Below are positions 37,945 to 47,191 of a stretch of DNA of 64,000 nucleotides, piece by piece. Numbering within the stretch: the first letter of the stretch is position 1; every line of letters starts with the position of its first letter. The translations under genes and the position numbers were made by a program. Below the pieces are notes generated by a model. That model was not told the DNA's origin and searched no databases. It saw only the letters and a program-made list of their open reading frames with translations. This DNA comes from Hydrogenophaga sp. (GTDB taxonomy: Bacteria; Pseudomonadota; Gammaproteobacteria; Burkholderiales; Burkholderiaceae_C), in the NCBI RefSeq assembly GCF_026125785.1, contig NZ_JAHCKL010000020.1, forward strand, positions 1 through 64,000, given 5' to 3'.

Positions 37945-39525
37945 ATGAGAACGCCCAAGACGATCTACAGAAAGTACCTGTTGCTTGTCGCGCTTCCGCT
38001 GCTGGTCACGGCGGGCGGCGCGCTGAGCTTCCACACGTTTGTTCTTCACGCCATCCGGACCAACGTGGTGCTCAACGGCATCATCCTGGCGACGGCGGCC
38101 ATCGGTGCGGCACTGATGCTGCATCGCATCTGGTCGGTTCGGCGGGAGTGGCGGCTCTTCGAGAGCTTCGCCGCCAATGACGGGGACGAGCGTTACCTGG
38201 AGAGCCACGCGAATGCGACCCGCCTGCTGGGCCACCTGGCGTCGGCCCGAACGCGGCGCCGCGTCACGGCGGTCGAGCAGACGCAGATCCAGGAAGAGCT
38301 GGAGGACGTGCGCCGCGTGCTCGAGAGCCGCCAGGAGGTCGCGCAATACGTCGTCGGCCTCATGATCGCGCTGGGGCTGCTGGGGACCTTCATCGGCCTG
38401 CTCGAAACCCTGGTGGCGGTCGGCGACCTCATCGGCGGGTTCGCCAACGCCGGGCAGATCACCGACCTGGACGGCGCTCTGACGAAGCTCGTGGGCAACC
38501 TGCAGTACCCGCTCAGCGCGATGGGCATGGCCTTCAGTGCGTCCATGTTCGGCCTGCTGGGGTCGCTCACCCTGGGCTTGATGATGCTTTCCGTCCGGGC
38601 CTTCCAGACCGACTTCCTGCAGTCCGCGCGCAGTGTGGTCGACCAGGTCACCGCGGGCCTGCTGGTGGCGCCGGCCGCCGCAGCCACGCCTGGGGCCGAT
38701 CCGGAGATCCACGCGCTGTGGGACCACCGCATGGCCGAACTGCAGGACTCGCAACAGGCCATCAACGACCACCTGCAGGAGCTTGCCGCGCAGTCGCGCG
38801 CCAACGAGGATCGGCAGCGCGTCCTGGGAACCACCATGGAGCGCGTCCTTCTGCTGCTCGAAGACGGCGAGCGCCGGTCGACCGACGCCGCCGCGCACCT
38901 GGCCGCGTTGCCCGGCCTGTTCAGCGCCGTGGAACAGGCCGGTCGCACCGTGAGCCTCTGGATGGAGACCATGTCGCAGAAGAACCGGCTGGCCGAGGTG
39001 CAGCGCCAGGCGTTCGCCAAGGACCTGGTGGAGAACATGATTGGTTTCTCCGCGCGGATCGACCGCAGCCTGCAGGACGAAGCTCGCGCCTCCCGTGTGG
39101 CGCTTGAAGAGTTGATCGACCAGCGCCTTGCTTCCCAGCAGAAAGACAGCGAGCGTGCGCAGGACGACCAGCGTTCCGCGGTGGCCCAGCGTGACCTGCA
39201 ACAGCAGATGCTGGCCGCGTTCTCCGAGACCAGTCTTTCGATGTCCTCGGTGATCAAGGACCTCCGGGAGTCCGCCGATCGCCACTCCCAGGCCGTGCGC
39301 GACCTCATGCAGACGGTGGCGAAGTCGGCCGAGGACGAGCGCGTGAGGGGCGAGCGTGTGCTCGCGACCCTCTCTTCCATGGGCATCGGTGATGCCGAGA
39401 CGAAGCTGGTGCGGGAGGTCGTTCGCGCCACCGAGCGCCTCGAACGTGAAGTCAGGGTGGGCATCTCCGCCGTCCTGGCGACCCAGCGCGAGGTTCTCCG
39501 CGACACGCAAGCCGATCCGGCGTAA
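37945..39525 (+). CDS. MotA/TolQ/ExbB-like proton-channel protein (SiiB-like) with long coiled-coil tail
   Basis: About 526 aa. Two N-terminal helices (about residues 10-65) are followed by the MotA/ExbB pair: YVVGLMIALGLLGTFIGLLE and SAMGMAFSASMFGLLGSLTL. These Gly-rich helices form the channel with the Asp-bearing partner. The last 300 residues are soluble, highly charged and coiled-coil-like, unusually long for ExbB/TolQ. Two ATGs compete, 37939 and 37945; AGGAG sits 9 nt before the second, which I prefer. Confidence 0.85.
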   Translation: MRTPKTIYRKYLLLVALPLLVTAGGALSFHTFVLHAIRTNVVLNGIILATAAIGAALMLHRIWSVRREWRLFESFAANDGDERYLESHANATRLLGHLASARTRRRVTAVEQTQIQEELEDVRRVLESRQEVAQYVVGLMIALGLLGTFIGLLETLVAVGDLIGGFANAGQITDLDGALTKLVGNLQYPLSAMGMAFSASMFGLLGSLTLGLMMLSVRAFQTDFLQSARSVVDQVTAGLLVAPAAAATPGADPEIHALWDHRMAELQDSQQAINDHLQELAAQSRANEDRQRVLGTTMERVLLLLEDGERRSTDAAAHLAALPGLFSAVEQAGRTVSLWMETMSQKNRLAEVQRQAFAKDLVENMIGFSARIDRSLQDEARASRVALEELIDQRLASQQKDSERAQDDQRSAVAQRDLQQQMLAAFSETSLSMSSVIKDLRESADRHSQAVRDLMQTVAKSAEDERVRGERVLATLSSMGIGDAETKLVREVVRATERLEREVRVGISAVLATQREVLRDTQADPA

Positions 39526-39546
39526 CAAACCCAACGGTGGTTGATC

Positions 39547-42030
39547 ATGGCCCATCCTGCAGTTTCCGTAGTCAATCGCCAAGGCGGTCAGTTCAAGCTC
39601 GCCATCGGCCGTGAGGACGTGGGGAAGGTGTCCGTGTCGGACATCGATCTGGTCTTCGTTCTCAAGAACGGTGAACGGGTGGTGCTCCTGGGCGGTGCGC
39701 TCGACGCCATGTCGGGCCAGCCGCCGGAGATCGTGTTCGCCGACGGCAGTGTGGTGTCTGCCAACCTGCTTCTGCGCCAGGTCCCTGAGTTTTCCGCGTC
39801 GGTCTCCACACCCGACTCGCCCCTGACCACGCCGCAGTCCAGCCAGTCGCCGCAGGAGTCGCCGGGCGAGCAGGGTGCGACGACGCCCCAGGTCGATCCG
39901 GCCGCCGCACCAACCGATGCGGACGCCGCGACCGCCCAGTTGCCCGTGGCGTCGCAGCAGGACGTGGTGGCCCAGTCGCTGCAGGCGGTGGAAAAACAGG
40001 TCAGCCGTGCGGAGGCCATTTCACCTCCCTCCATCGCCGAAACCGCGCAACCCGCACAGATCTCCGCGCCGCCCGAACGGCCCGGCAGCATTCCCGTGGC
40101 CATTGGCTTCATGGGAGGGTCCGAGTTCCGGAGCCTGGCGTTGACCAACGTCACGGGCCAGCGCCAGGAGGGCGCTGCCCTCTATGGTGCCGGCGGCGAT
40201 GCGATTTCCGCCACCGACGCCAGCGCCCGGGTGCAGGCGGCGGCCGAGCATCTCCAGGGCACGGCTGGAAACGACGTGCTGTACGGTGACGACCCGACCC
40301 GTCTGGGCGCCGGGTTCGCCAAGATGATGACGCTCACGGTGGGCAATTCCAAGAGCGTCAACAGCTACACCATCACGGGCATGCCCGACGATTTCTCCTT
40401 TGAGGGCGGCACGCGCGATGCCAGCGGCGTCTGGCACATGGAGGTGCCCGCCACGGTGACCACGGAGAACTTCGAGGGCACCTACGCGATCACGAACAAG
40501 CTGCTCTACCCCACCACGCTGGCCATGGACGAATCCGGGCTCGCCCAGTCGTTCATCCTGTCCATCGACCTTGTCGTGACAGGCTACAAGGGCGATTCGA
40601 TCCACTACACCCGCACGGTCACCGTGATGGTCAAGGACGTGAACACGGCGAACGACCTGCTGATCAACTCGCCGGACACCCACTTCACCCTGGTGCTGCC
40701 CGCGCGCGGTCTCTCCAACGTCATCGAGGGAGGGGATGGCAACGACACCCTGTATGGCGCCATGGCCCACGACACGCTGGACGGCGGCGCAGGCGCGGAC
40801 GTCATGGCCGGCGGTGCCGGCAACGACACGTATGTGGTCGATGACATCGGCGACACCGTGATCGAACGGGTCGGCGAAGGAACGGACCTGGTGTTGTCCT
40901 CGGTGAGCTTCAGCCTGTCCGACAACGTCGAGAACCTGACGCTGACGGGCGCCGCTTCTGGCTTGCACGCGGTGGGCAACGCGCAGGCCAACGTGCTGCG
41001 GGCCAACGACGCCGGTAGCCGTCTGGAGGGCGGCGCCGAAAACGACAGCCTCTACGGCGGTGCGGGCGCGGACACGCTGGACGGGGGAACCGGCGAGGAC
41101 CTCATGGTCGGCGGCCGGGGCGACGACGTCTATGTGGTCGATGACCCGGGTGATGTGGTGCTGGAGTTGCCAGGCGAGGGCACCGACACGGTCATGACCG
41201 GGCTCAGCTACACCCTCACACAGGACAGCAATGTCGAAAACCTCATCCTGACGGGCAGCAACAACGTCAACGGCACGGGCAACGACGACATCAATGTCCT
41301 GATAGGCAACGACGGCGCGAACCTGTTGTCGGGCGGCGCAGGCGTTGACACCTTGTCGGGTGGTGGCGGCAACGACACGCTGGACGGGGGCACCGGTGCC
41401 GATGCCATGGCCGGTGGCAGCGGCGACGACACCTACGTCGTCGACAACGTGGGTGATACCGTGACAGAGAGCGCAGGAGAAGGCACCGACCTCGTGCTGG
41501 CCTCCGTGAGCCACGCGCTGTCGGCCAATGTGGAAAACCTCACCCTCACCGGCAGCACCGCCGGCCTCACGGCCACTGGCAACGGCCTGGCCAACGTGCT
41601 CATCGCCAACAACGCCGGCAGCCTGCTGGCGGGAGCGGACGGCAACGACACGGGCACCATCTACGTCTTCAATGCCGGTGACGGTGCGGACAGCATCACC
41701 GACGCCGACGCCACCACAGGCAGTCAAGGGCGTTTTCAACGGCAGCGCGGTGATCACCGCCAACGCCGTCGAAACCGTGGCCTTTGCTGCCGAAGGTGTG
41801 AACTGGACGTTCGCGGACCTGATGGGCAAGCTGGTGCAGAGCGGCACGACTGGCAACGACACCATGGCTGGCCTGAGCGGCTAACAACGACACCTTGCGC
41901 CTGGGTACGGGCCTTACGGTCGCCAAGACCGAGGTCAGCCGTGCGGGCAACGACATGGTGCTCAAGTGGACCGGCAACACCACCGACTCAATCACGGTCA
42001 AGGGTGTGTTCAACGGCAGCACGGTGGTGA
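39547..42030 (+). pseudogene. Large RTX secreted protein, N-terminal part (frame broken at 41724)
   Basis: The first 726 codons (39547-41724) are coherent. A short N-terminal domain ([39 protein letters not shown]) resembles the retention/prefix regions of LapA/BapA-type adhesins. A Pro/Ser/Gln-rich spacer follows, then RTX calcium-binding nonapeptides ([21 protein letters not shown]) with DTYVVDxxGDTV and NVENLTLTG blocks. After 41724 the frame reads unrelated sequence to the stop at 42030 because of a 158-nt insertion, so this product lacks the secretion signal. Intended substrate of the adjacent secretion system; see the second part. Confidence 0.85.
41725..41882 (+). repeat. 158-nt divergent duplicate segment inserted in the RTX gene
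   Basis: Matches 41999-42153 of the same gene at roughly four of five positions and encodes the same VKGVFNGS...GTTGNDTM...GLSG block with one extra codon. Removing it joins AGT (41724) to AAC (41883) in frame and restores a coherent [12 protein letters not shown] sequence. Its length is not a multiple of three, so it breaks the frame. Confidence 0.85.
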
Positions 42031-43931
42031 CCGCCAACGCCGTGGAAACCGTGGTCTTCGCCGAAGGCGTGAACTGGAAGTTCGCAGACCTGATAGCCCG
42101 GCTCGTGCAAAGCGGCACGACCGGCAACGACACCATGACCGGTCTCAGCGGCTACGCCAATACGCTCAAAGGTTTGGCGGGCAACGACACGCTGACCGGC
42201 AGCACCCTCGCCGACACGCTGGAAGGTGGGGCCAGCAACGACGCCCTCAACGGCGGAGCGGGCAACGACATCTGGGGGTTCATCGGCACCGGAAACGCGC
42301 TGAACAATGTGCTGATCGCCAACGGCGTGGGGAGCGTTCTGCGCGGCGATCTGGGTAACGACACGCTGCTGGGCGGTGCGGGCAACGACACGCTGGATGG
42401 CGGGAGCGGCAGCGACTCCATGGCAGGCGGCCAGGGCGACGATACCTACTACGTGGACAACGTAGGAGACGTGATCGTCGAAGCGGCCGGCTTCGGCACC
42501 GATCTGGTCTACAGCACCGTCTCCCACACCCTGTCGGCCAACGTCGAGAACCTCACGTTGATTGCCACACTGGCCGGCATGGTTGCCACAGGCAACGCGC
42601 TGGACAACGTGCTCACCGCGAGCAACATCGCCGGCAGCCTGCGCGGCATGGACGGCAACGACACGCTGATCGGCGGCAATGGCAACGACACGCTCGATGG
42701 CGGCACCGGCAACGACCTCATGACCGGCGGCGCGGGTGACGATACCTACTACGTCGACGCGGCTGGCGACGTCGTCGTCGAAGCGCCCGGCGAGGGCACC
42801 GACACCGTGGTGGCCACCATCACCTACGTGCTCGCCGCCGGCAACAACGTCGAGAACCTCACCCTGGGCGGTTCGTCCGCCATCAACGGCACCGGCAACG
42901 AACTGAACAACCTCATCCTGGGCAACAGCGCCGCCAACACGTTGACCGGCGGCGACGGCAACGACACGCTCGATGGCGGTGCCGGCGCGGACGTGCTCAT
43001 CGGCGGCCAGGGTGACGATGTGTATGTCGTCGACAACGTGCTCGACGTGGTGACCGAGAACGCAGCGGAAGGCACGGACCTGGTGCGTTCCTCCGTGTCC
43101 TACACCCTGTCGTCCCACGTCGAGAACCTCACGCTCACCGGTGCCACGGCGGCATTGGTCGCCACCGGCAACACGCTGGACAACGTGCTCACCGCCAACA
43201 ACGCCGGCAGCAGCCTCAAAGGCATGGACGGCAACGACACCCTCAACGGCGGCACGGGCAACGACACGCTGGACGGCGGCACCGGCGCCGACGTCATGGC
43301 CGGCGGCGCGGGCGACGACACCTACTACGTCGACAACGCCCTCGACGTGGTCAGCGAGGCTGCTGGAGCAGGCACCGACCTCGTCTACACGTCCATCGAT
43401 TACACGCTGGCCGCCAACGTCGAGAACGCCACCGTCGCGTCCAACGCTGCGGCCCGCACGCTCACCGGCAATGCGCTGGACAACGTGCTCACCGCCAGCA
43501 CCTTTGCCGATACGCTGCTTGGCGCCAGCGGCAACGACATCATGGTCTTCAACAAGGACAACTACCTCGGCGCGCGCGCCGACGGCGGCGACGGCACCGA
43601 CACCCTGCGCATCACCGGCCTGGTGGCCAACACCGTGCTCAACCTCAACAGCCTCACAGGCCGCGTGACCAACACCGAGACGATCGACGTCAAGGACTCG
43701 GTCAGCGAATTCCTCTCCGTGGGCTCCGCCGCCATCCAGAGCATCGTGGGGCAGGGCGACAGCTCCGTCCTCACGCTGCGGCTGGACGCCAACGACCGCA
43801 TCGTGATCCAGGCCGGCGAACACTACGCCGTGAACGCCGGCAGCTCGGGCGTGGTCTATGCCTTCTACAACTCGGACCCCACGCTGGGCGACGCCACGCA
43901 GATAGCCCAGCTCAATGTCACCACAGCCTGA
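41895..43931 (+). pseudogene. Large RTX secreted protein, C-terminal part with RTX repeats and secretion end
   Basis: Continues the interrupted RTX gene in a different frame; 678 codons from a possible TTG at 41895. Contains at least five further RTX blocks ([11 protein letters not shown], GGxGDDTYYVD) alternating with NVENLTL strands, then a non-repetitive C-terminal domain of about 140 residues that should hold the type I secretion signal. If the 158-nt insertion were absent the full protein would be about 1,408 residues. A product from the TTG could in principle still be secreted. Its end overlaps the ABC gene start by 17 nt. Confidence 0.85.
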
Positions 43932-45627
43932 ACCCGCCGACCCCGTGCAGCCGCGCTACCTCCGGCTGGTCCGTGCGCTCGGGCCGCATGTGGTGGAGAT
44001 CTGTCTGAGCAGCCTGCTGATCAACGGGTGCGGCCTGCTCATGCCCGTCTTCTCGATGCTCGTGTACGACAAGGTCGTCGGCAACGGCAACAACGAGACC
44101 CTGTGGGCACTCGCCACGGGCATGCTGCTGGTGCTGCTGCTCGAGTTCTGCCTGCGTCTCATTCGGGGCTACTCCGTGGAGCGGCTCGCCGCGATCGCCG
44201 ACATCCGCATGGACGCCCGCATGTTCGACCGCCTGCTCGAGGCCAACCCCGCGCGGACCGCTGGCGCGGGCGTGCTGATGTCCCGCTACCGGGACAGCAC
44301 CGGCGCGCGCGACGCCCTGTTCTCGCAGTACGCCGTGCTGGCCGCCGATCTGCCCTTCCTGCTGCTCTTCCTCGGTGCGCTGGCCTTCATGGGCGGCCCT
44401 CTTGTTCTGGTGGCCGTGGTCAGCGCCGTGCCGCTCCTCGCCGGGCAGTGGCTGCTGTACCGGCCCCAGCGCGACTACGGCGTGCTCGGCCAGACCGCCA
44501 CCGCCGGCAAGACCGGTTTGCTCGCCATGCTCGTCGGGGGCCTGCCCTATTTCCAGACCACGCCCTTGCGCCACACCCTGGCCGACCGCTGGGAGACCCA
44601 GGCCTCCGAAGCCGCCCTGCTGCGCGGGCGCCAGCGCTACTGGCAGACACTGGCCCAGTCCTGGGCGGGCCTGTGCATAGGGCTGGCGTCTGTCGCCCTG
44701 CTCGTGGCCGGGGTCTACCGCATCGAAGCCGGCGCGATGAGCGTGGGCGCCCTCATCGCGTGCTCCCTGGTCCAGTTGCGCGCCATGGTGCAGATCTCCT
44801 CTGTGGCGGCCCTGACTACCTGCTGGCGCGACCTCTCCCGCACGCAGGCCGAACTGGACGCCGCCGCGCAACCCGAAAAGGCCCCGGCAGACCCGCCGCC
44901 CGTCCAGGGGATCACCCTGCCCGCCACCGACGCACTGGAAATCACCGTGCAGCACCTCGCGTGCCACGACGACGCCGGCGCAGCCGTTCTGGACGACCTC
45001 AGCCTCCTGGTCCAGCGCGGCGAGCGCGTGGCCGTGGTGGGCCGCCCCGGCTCCGGCAAATCCACCTTGCTGCGCTGCATGGCCGGCGTGCAGACCCCCG
45101 ACGCCGGCATGGTCCTGGTGGAAGGCACGCGCATCGGCGCCGTGCCGGCGGATGCACGCGCCCAGTGGCTGGCCTACAAGCCGCAGGATCCGGTGCTCAT
45201 CGGCCCCGCGCTGCAGGACGATCTCCCCGCCGAAAACGGCGAGCACGCCGCTGCCGCGGTGTCCGCGCTGGAGCTCACCGGCCTGCTCGACGCACTGCGC
45301 AGCGGCGAGTTGCGGCGCGACCAGGCCGTGACGGCCGGTGGCTATGGCCTCTCGGGAGGGCAGCGGCAGATGATCGCGCTCGCCCGCGCACTGGCCTCGC
45401 CCGCCGCCGTCGTCCTGCTGGACGAACCCACCGTCGGCGTCGACGCACAGACCGAACAGCGGCTGGCCGAAGCCGTGAAACGCCTGACCCAGGGCAAGAC
45501 CGTCGTCATGGCCACCCACAGCACGGCCTTGCTGGGTTTTGTCGACCGCATCGTGGTACTGGAAAGAGGGCGGATCGTCGCCGCCGGCCCGCGCGACCAG
45601 ATCCTCAAGCCGCCCGCTCAACCCTGA
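43915..45627 (+). CDS. Type I secretion ABC transporter (SiiF/PrtD-like)
   Basis: A 570-aa exporter: membrane domain with six helices (about residues 25-315) and a nucleotide-binding domain. Walker A is GRPGSGKST, the Q-loop AYKPQDP, signature LSGGQRQ, Walker B VVLLDEP and the H-loop ATHS. There is no N-terminal C39-type peptidase or C39-like domain, unlike LapB or HlyB, so it resembles the shorter PrtD/AprD group. The start overlaps the RTX gene end, which argues the two are one unit. Confidence 0.93.
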   Translation: MSPQPEPADPVQPRYLRLVRALGPHVVEICLSSLLINGCGLLMPVFSMLVYDKVVGNGNNETLWALATGMLLVLLLEFCLRLIRGYSVERLAAIADIRMDARMFDRLLEANPARTAGAGVLMSRYRDSTGARDALFSQYAVLAADLPFLLLFLGALAFMGGPLVLVAVVSAVPLLAGQWLLYRPQRDYGVLGQTATAGKTGLLAMLVGGLPYFQTTPLRHTLADRWETQASEAALLRGRQRYWQTLAQSWAGLCIGLASVALLVAGVYRIEAGAMSVGALIACSLVQLRAMVQISSVAALTTCWRDLSRTQAELDAAAQPEKAPADPPPVQGITLPATDALEITVQHLACHDDAGAAVLDDLSLLVQRGERVAVVGRPGSGKSTLLRCMAGVQTPDAGMVLVEGTRIGAVPADARAQWLAYKPQDPVLIGPALQDDLPAENGEHAAAAVSALELTGLLDALRSGELRRDQAVTAGGYGLSGGQRQMIALARALASPAAVVLLDEPTVGVDAQTEQRLAEAVKRLTQGKTVVMATHSTALLGFVDRIVVLERGRIVAAGPRDQILKPPAQP

Positions 45628-45671
45628 GGCCGCACGCGTGGCAACCCGCGGGAGCGGACTCTGAAGACGGC

Positions 45672-45721
45672 TTGACACGGGTTTCCGTGGAAACTAGACT
45701 GAAGAAAGTTTCCAAGGAAAC
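45672..45721 (+). promoter_or_regulatory. Promoter with two perfect operator palindromes (MarR autoregulation)
   Basis: Perfect -35 TTGACA (45672-45677), 17-nt spacer, -10 TAGACT (45695-45700). Palindrome GTTTCC-GT-GGAAAC (45681-45694) fills the spacer exactly. A second, GTTTCC-AA-GGAAAC (45708-45721), covers the start-site region. Centres are 27 bp apart. Confidence 0.8.
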
Positions 45722-45724
45722 CAA

Positions 45725-46198
45725 GTGGCTACCCGACCCCGCACACCTTCGCCCGCTCCGCTCGAAGCCCATCTCGGCTTCTGGCTGCGCTTCGTCTCCA
45801 ACCACGTGTCCATGCGTTTTCGACAACGGCTGGAGGAGAAAGGCGTGACCGTGACCGAATGGGTGGCGTTGCGCACACTGTGGGCACGGCCCGATGGCAG
45901 CCACGCCGACCTCATCCAGGCCCTAGGCTTGACCAAGGGCGCTGCTTCCAAGGTGGTGTCCCGGCTGGAGGAGAAAGGCCTGGTCGAACGCCAACTGGCC
46001 GAAGGCCGAGGTGCACGCGACCAAGCTGTGGTGCTGACCTCTGCGGGCCAGGCTCTGGTGCCACAACTGGCGAAGCTGGCCGACGCCAACGACGAGCATT
46101 TTTTTCGCCACCTCCCCGCCGCAGAGCGCCAGGCCCTGATGAACGCCATGCAGGCCCTGGTGCGGCACCACCAGCTCAAAGAGCTCCCCACCGCATGA
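45725..46198 (+). CDS. MarR-family regulator
   Basis: A 157-aa winged-helix regulator: VTVTEWVALRTLWARPDGSHADL, LTKGAASKVVSRLEEKGLVE and wing GRGARDQAVVLTSAG. Start is GTG at 45725, four bases after the second operator palindrome, so a bound repressor would block its own transcription. It overlaps the downstream gene by ATGA, so both form an operon. Confidence 0.88.
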   Translation: MATRPRTPSPAPLEAHLGFWLRFVSNHVSMRFRQRLEEKGVTVTEWVALRTLWARPDGSHADLIQALGLTKGAASKVVSRLEEKGLVERQLAEGRGARDQAVVLTSAGQALVPQLAKLADANDEHFFRHLPAAERQALMNAMQALVRHHQLKELPTA

Positions 46199-46593
46199 AC
46201 GAACACACCCGTGCCACCCTGCAGGCCACCTTCGACGCTTCCAACCAAGGCCGCCTTCACTTCGGCGAGGTGGTCGGTCGGCTCATGGAGGTGCAGGTCG
46301 AGTCCTATCACGTCGACTACCGCGCTGGCCGTGCCACCTGCTACCTGCCCGACGGCGCCACCCTGGACCTGGGCTTCGATCGGTCGCGGCCTGAGGACAT
46401 CCCCGACGCTTTCGACGCTGCCGCCGTGCGCGCGGCCATCCTGGGCGCTCAGCAGGGCCGGGTGATGTACCCCGAATTCAAACGCTTGTCACAGCGCGCT
46501 GGCTGCACGGGCTACACGGTCTGGATCGCTGGCCGCCATGTGACCTACTTCGGCCGCAAGGGCGAGACGCACACCGAACCCTTTCCGGATTGA
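46195..46593 (+). CDS. DUF1398 (YbcV-like) family protein
   Basis: A 132-aa protein. The GCTGYTVWIAGRHVTYFGRKGETHTEPFP end is the distinctive part of DUF1398 proteins; the N-terminal half contains MYPEFKRLSQRAG. YbcV-like proteins occur in E. coli prophage remnants and free-standing in other genomes; function unknown. Translational coupling to the MarR gene suggests it is the regulated target. Confidence 0.82.
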   Translation: MNEHTRATLQATFDASNQGRLHFGEVVGRLMEVQVESYHVDYRAGRATCYLPDGATLDLGFDRSRPEDIPDAFDAAAVRAAILGAQQGRVMYPEFKRLSQRAGCTGYTVWIAGRHVTYFGRKGETHTEPFPD

Positions 46594-46605
46594 GGCCGGG
46601 CAGGG

Positions 46606-47025
46606 CTAAGGCCGCACGACCTGACGCGCGAGCTCCAGAAAGCGCGCACGGTCCGCGCTGCCCAGCGGCGCGAGGATCTCGTCCTGCAGGTCGCGCACGA
46701 TGGGCAGCAGCGCCGAGCGGATGCGCTCGCCCTCATCGGTCAGCGACAGCTCGCGCGCACGCCGGTCGCGTTCGCTGACCACGCGCAGGATCCAGCCCTT
46801 CTGCTCCAGCCGGTCGATCACGCCGCCGATGGTGGCCCGGTCGTAGCCGATCATCTCCGCCACCCGTGCCTGGTCTATGCCCGGCTGGGTGTGGATCGCG
46901 TCCAGCGCGGCGAACTGAACCGACGTCAGGTCAAAACCCGCCGCCTGGGTGCGCTGGGCAAACACCTGGGTGGACTGCTGGTGCATGCGCCGAATCAGGT
47001 GCCCCGCCATGTCGAGTGAGTCCAT
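46606..47025 (-). CDS. mobR: MarR-family repressor of mobA (MobR-like)
   Basis: A 139-aa winged-helix protein: FDLTSVQFAALDAIHTQPG, RVAEMIGYDRATIGGVIDRL and wing ERDRRARELSLTDEG. MobR of Comamonas testosteroni is a MarR-type repressor that releases DNA on binding 3-hydroxybenzoate. This gene is divergent from a mobA-like gene with two operator-like sites between, which supports the assignment. I chose the ATG at 47025; a TTG six codons upstream is also possible. Confidence 0.82.
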   Translation of the reverse strand: MDSLDMAGHLIRRMHQQSTQVFAQRTQAAGFDLTSVQFAALDAIHTQPGIDQARVAEMIGYDRATIGGVIDRLEQKGWILRVVSERDRRARELSLTDEGERIRSALLPIVRDLQDEILAPLGSADRARFLELARQVVRP

Positions 47026-47084
47026 CCCCGTGCTCCATCTCAAAGGTCAAGTCCATAGAGGCAGCGCCGCTCGGGGCGCTTTCT

Positions 47085-47134
47085 GATAAGTATACATATC
47101 ATGTTGACGTCTGATGATAAGTGTAGTTATTATC
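47085..47134. promoter_or_regulatory. Candidate MobR operator region (two GATAAGT boxes)
   Basis: GATAAGTATACATATC (47085-47100) is palindromic at 7 of 8 pairs. GATAAGTGTAGTTATTATC (47116-47134) shares the GATAAGT half. Both lie in the 166-nt divergent spacer between the marR-type gene and mobA, in an AT-rich patch. Confidence 0.62.
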
Positions 47135-47191
47135 TGGCCTAGCGCCGGCAGTCGCTCATGGCGCAGTTCATTCATATCCAGGAGACGCGTC

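Noticed and set aside
35877-39525. Zorya-type anti-phage defence (ZorA/ZorB are MotA/MotB-like with long tails)
   Set aside because: No ZorC, ZorD or ZorE-like gene is nearby, and the pair is embedded in a type I secretion operon, which fits a sii-like role better.
40720-43540. CRISPR or other DNA repeat array
   Set aside because: The periodic GGCAACGACAC-like DNA is the coding of RTX nonapeptides; there are no uniform spacers.
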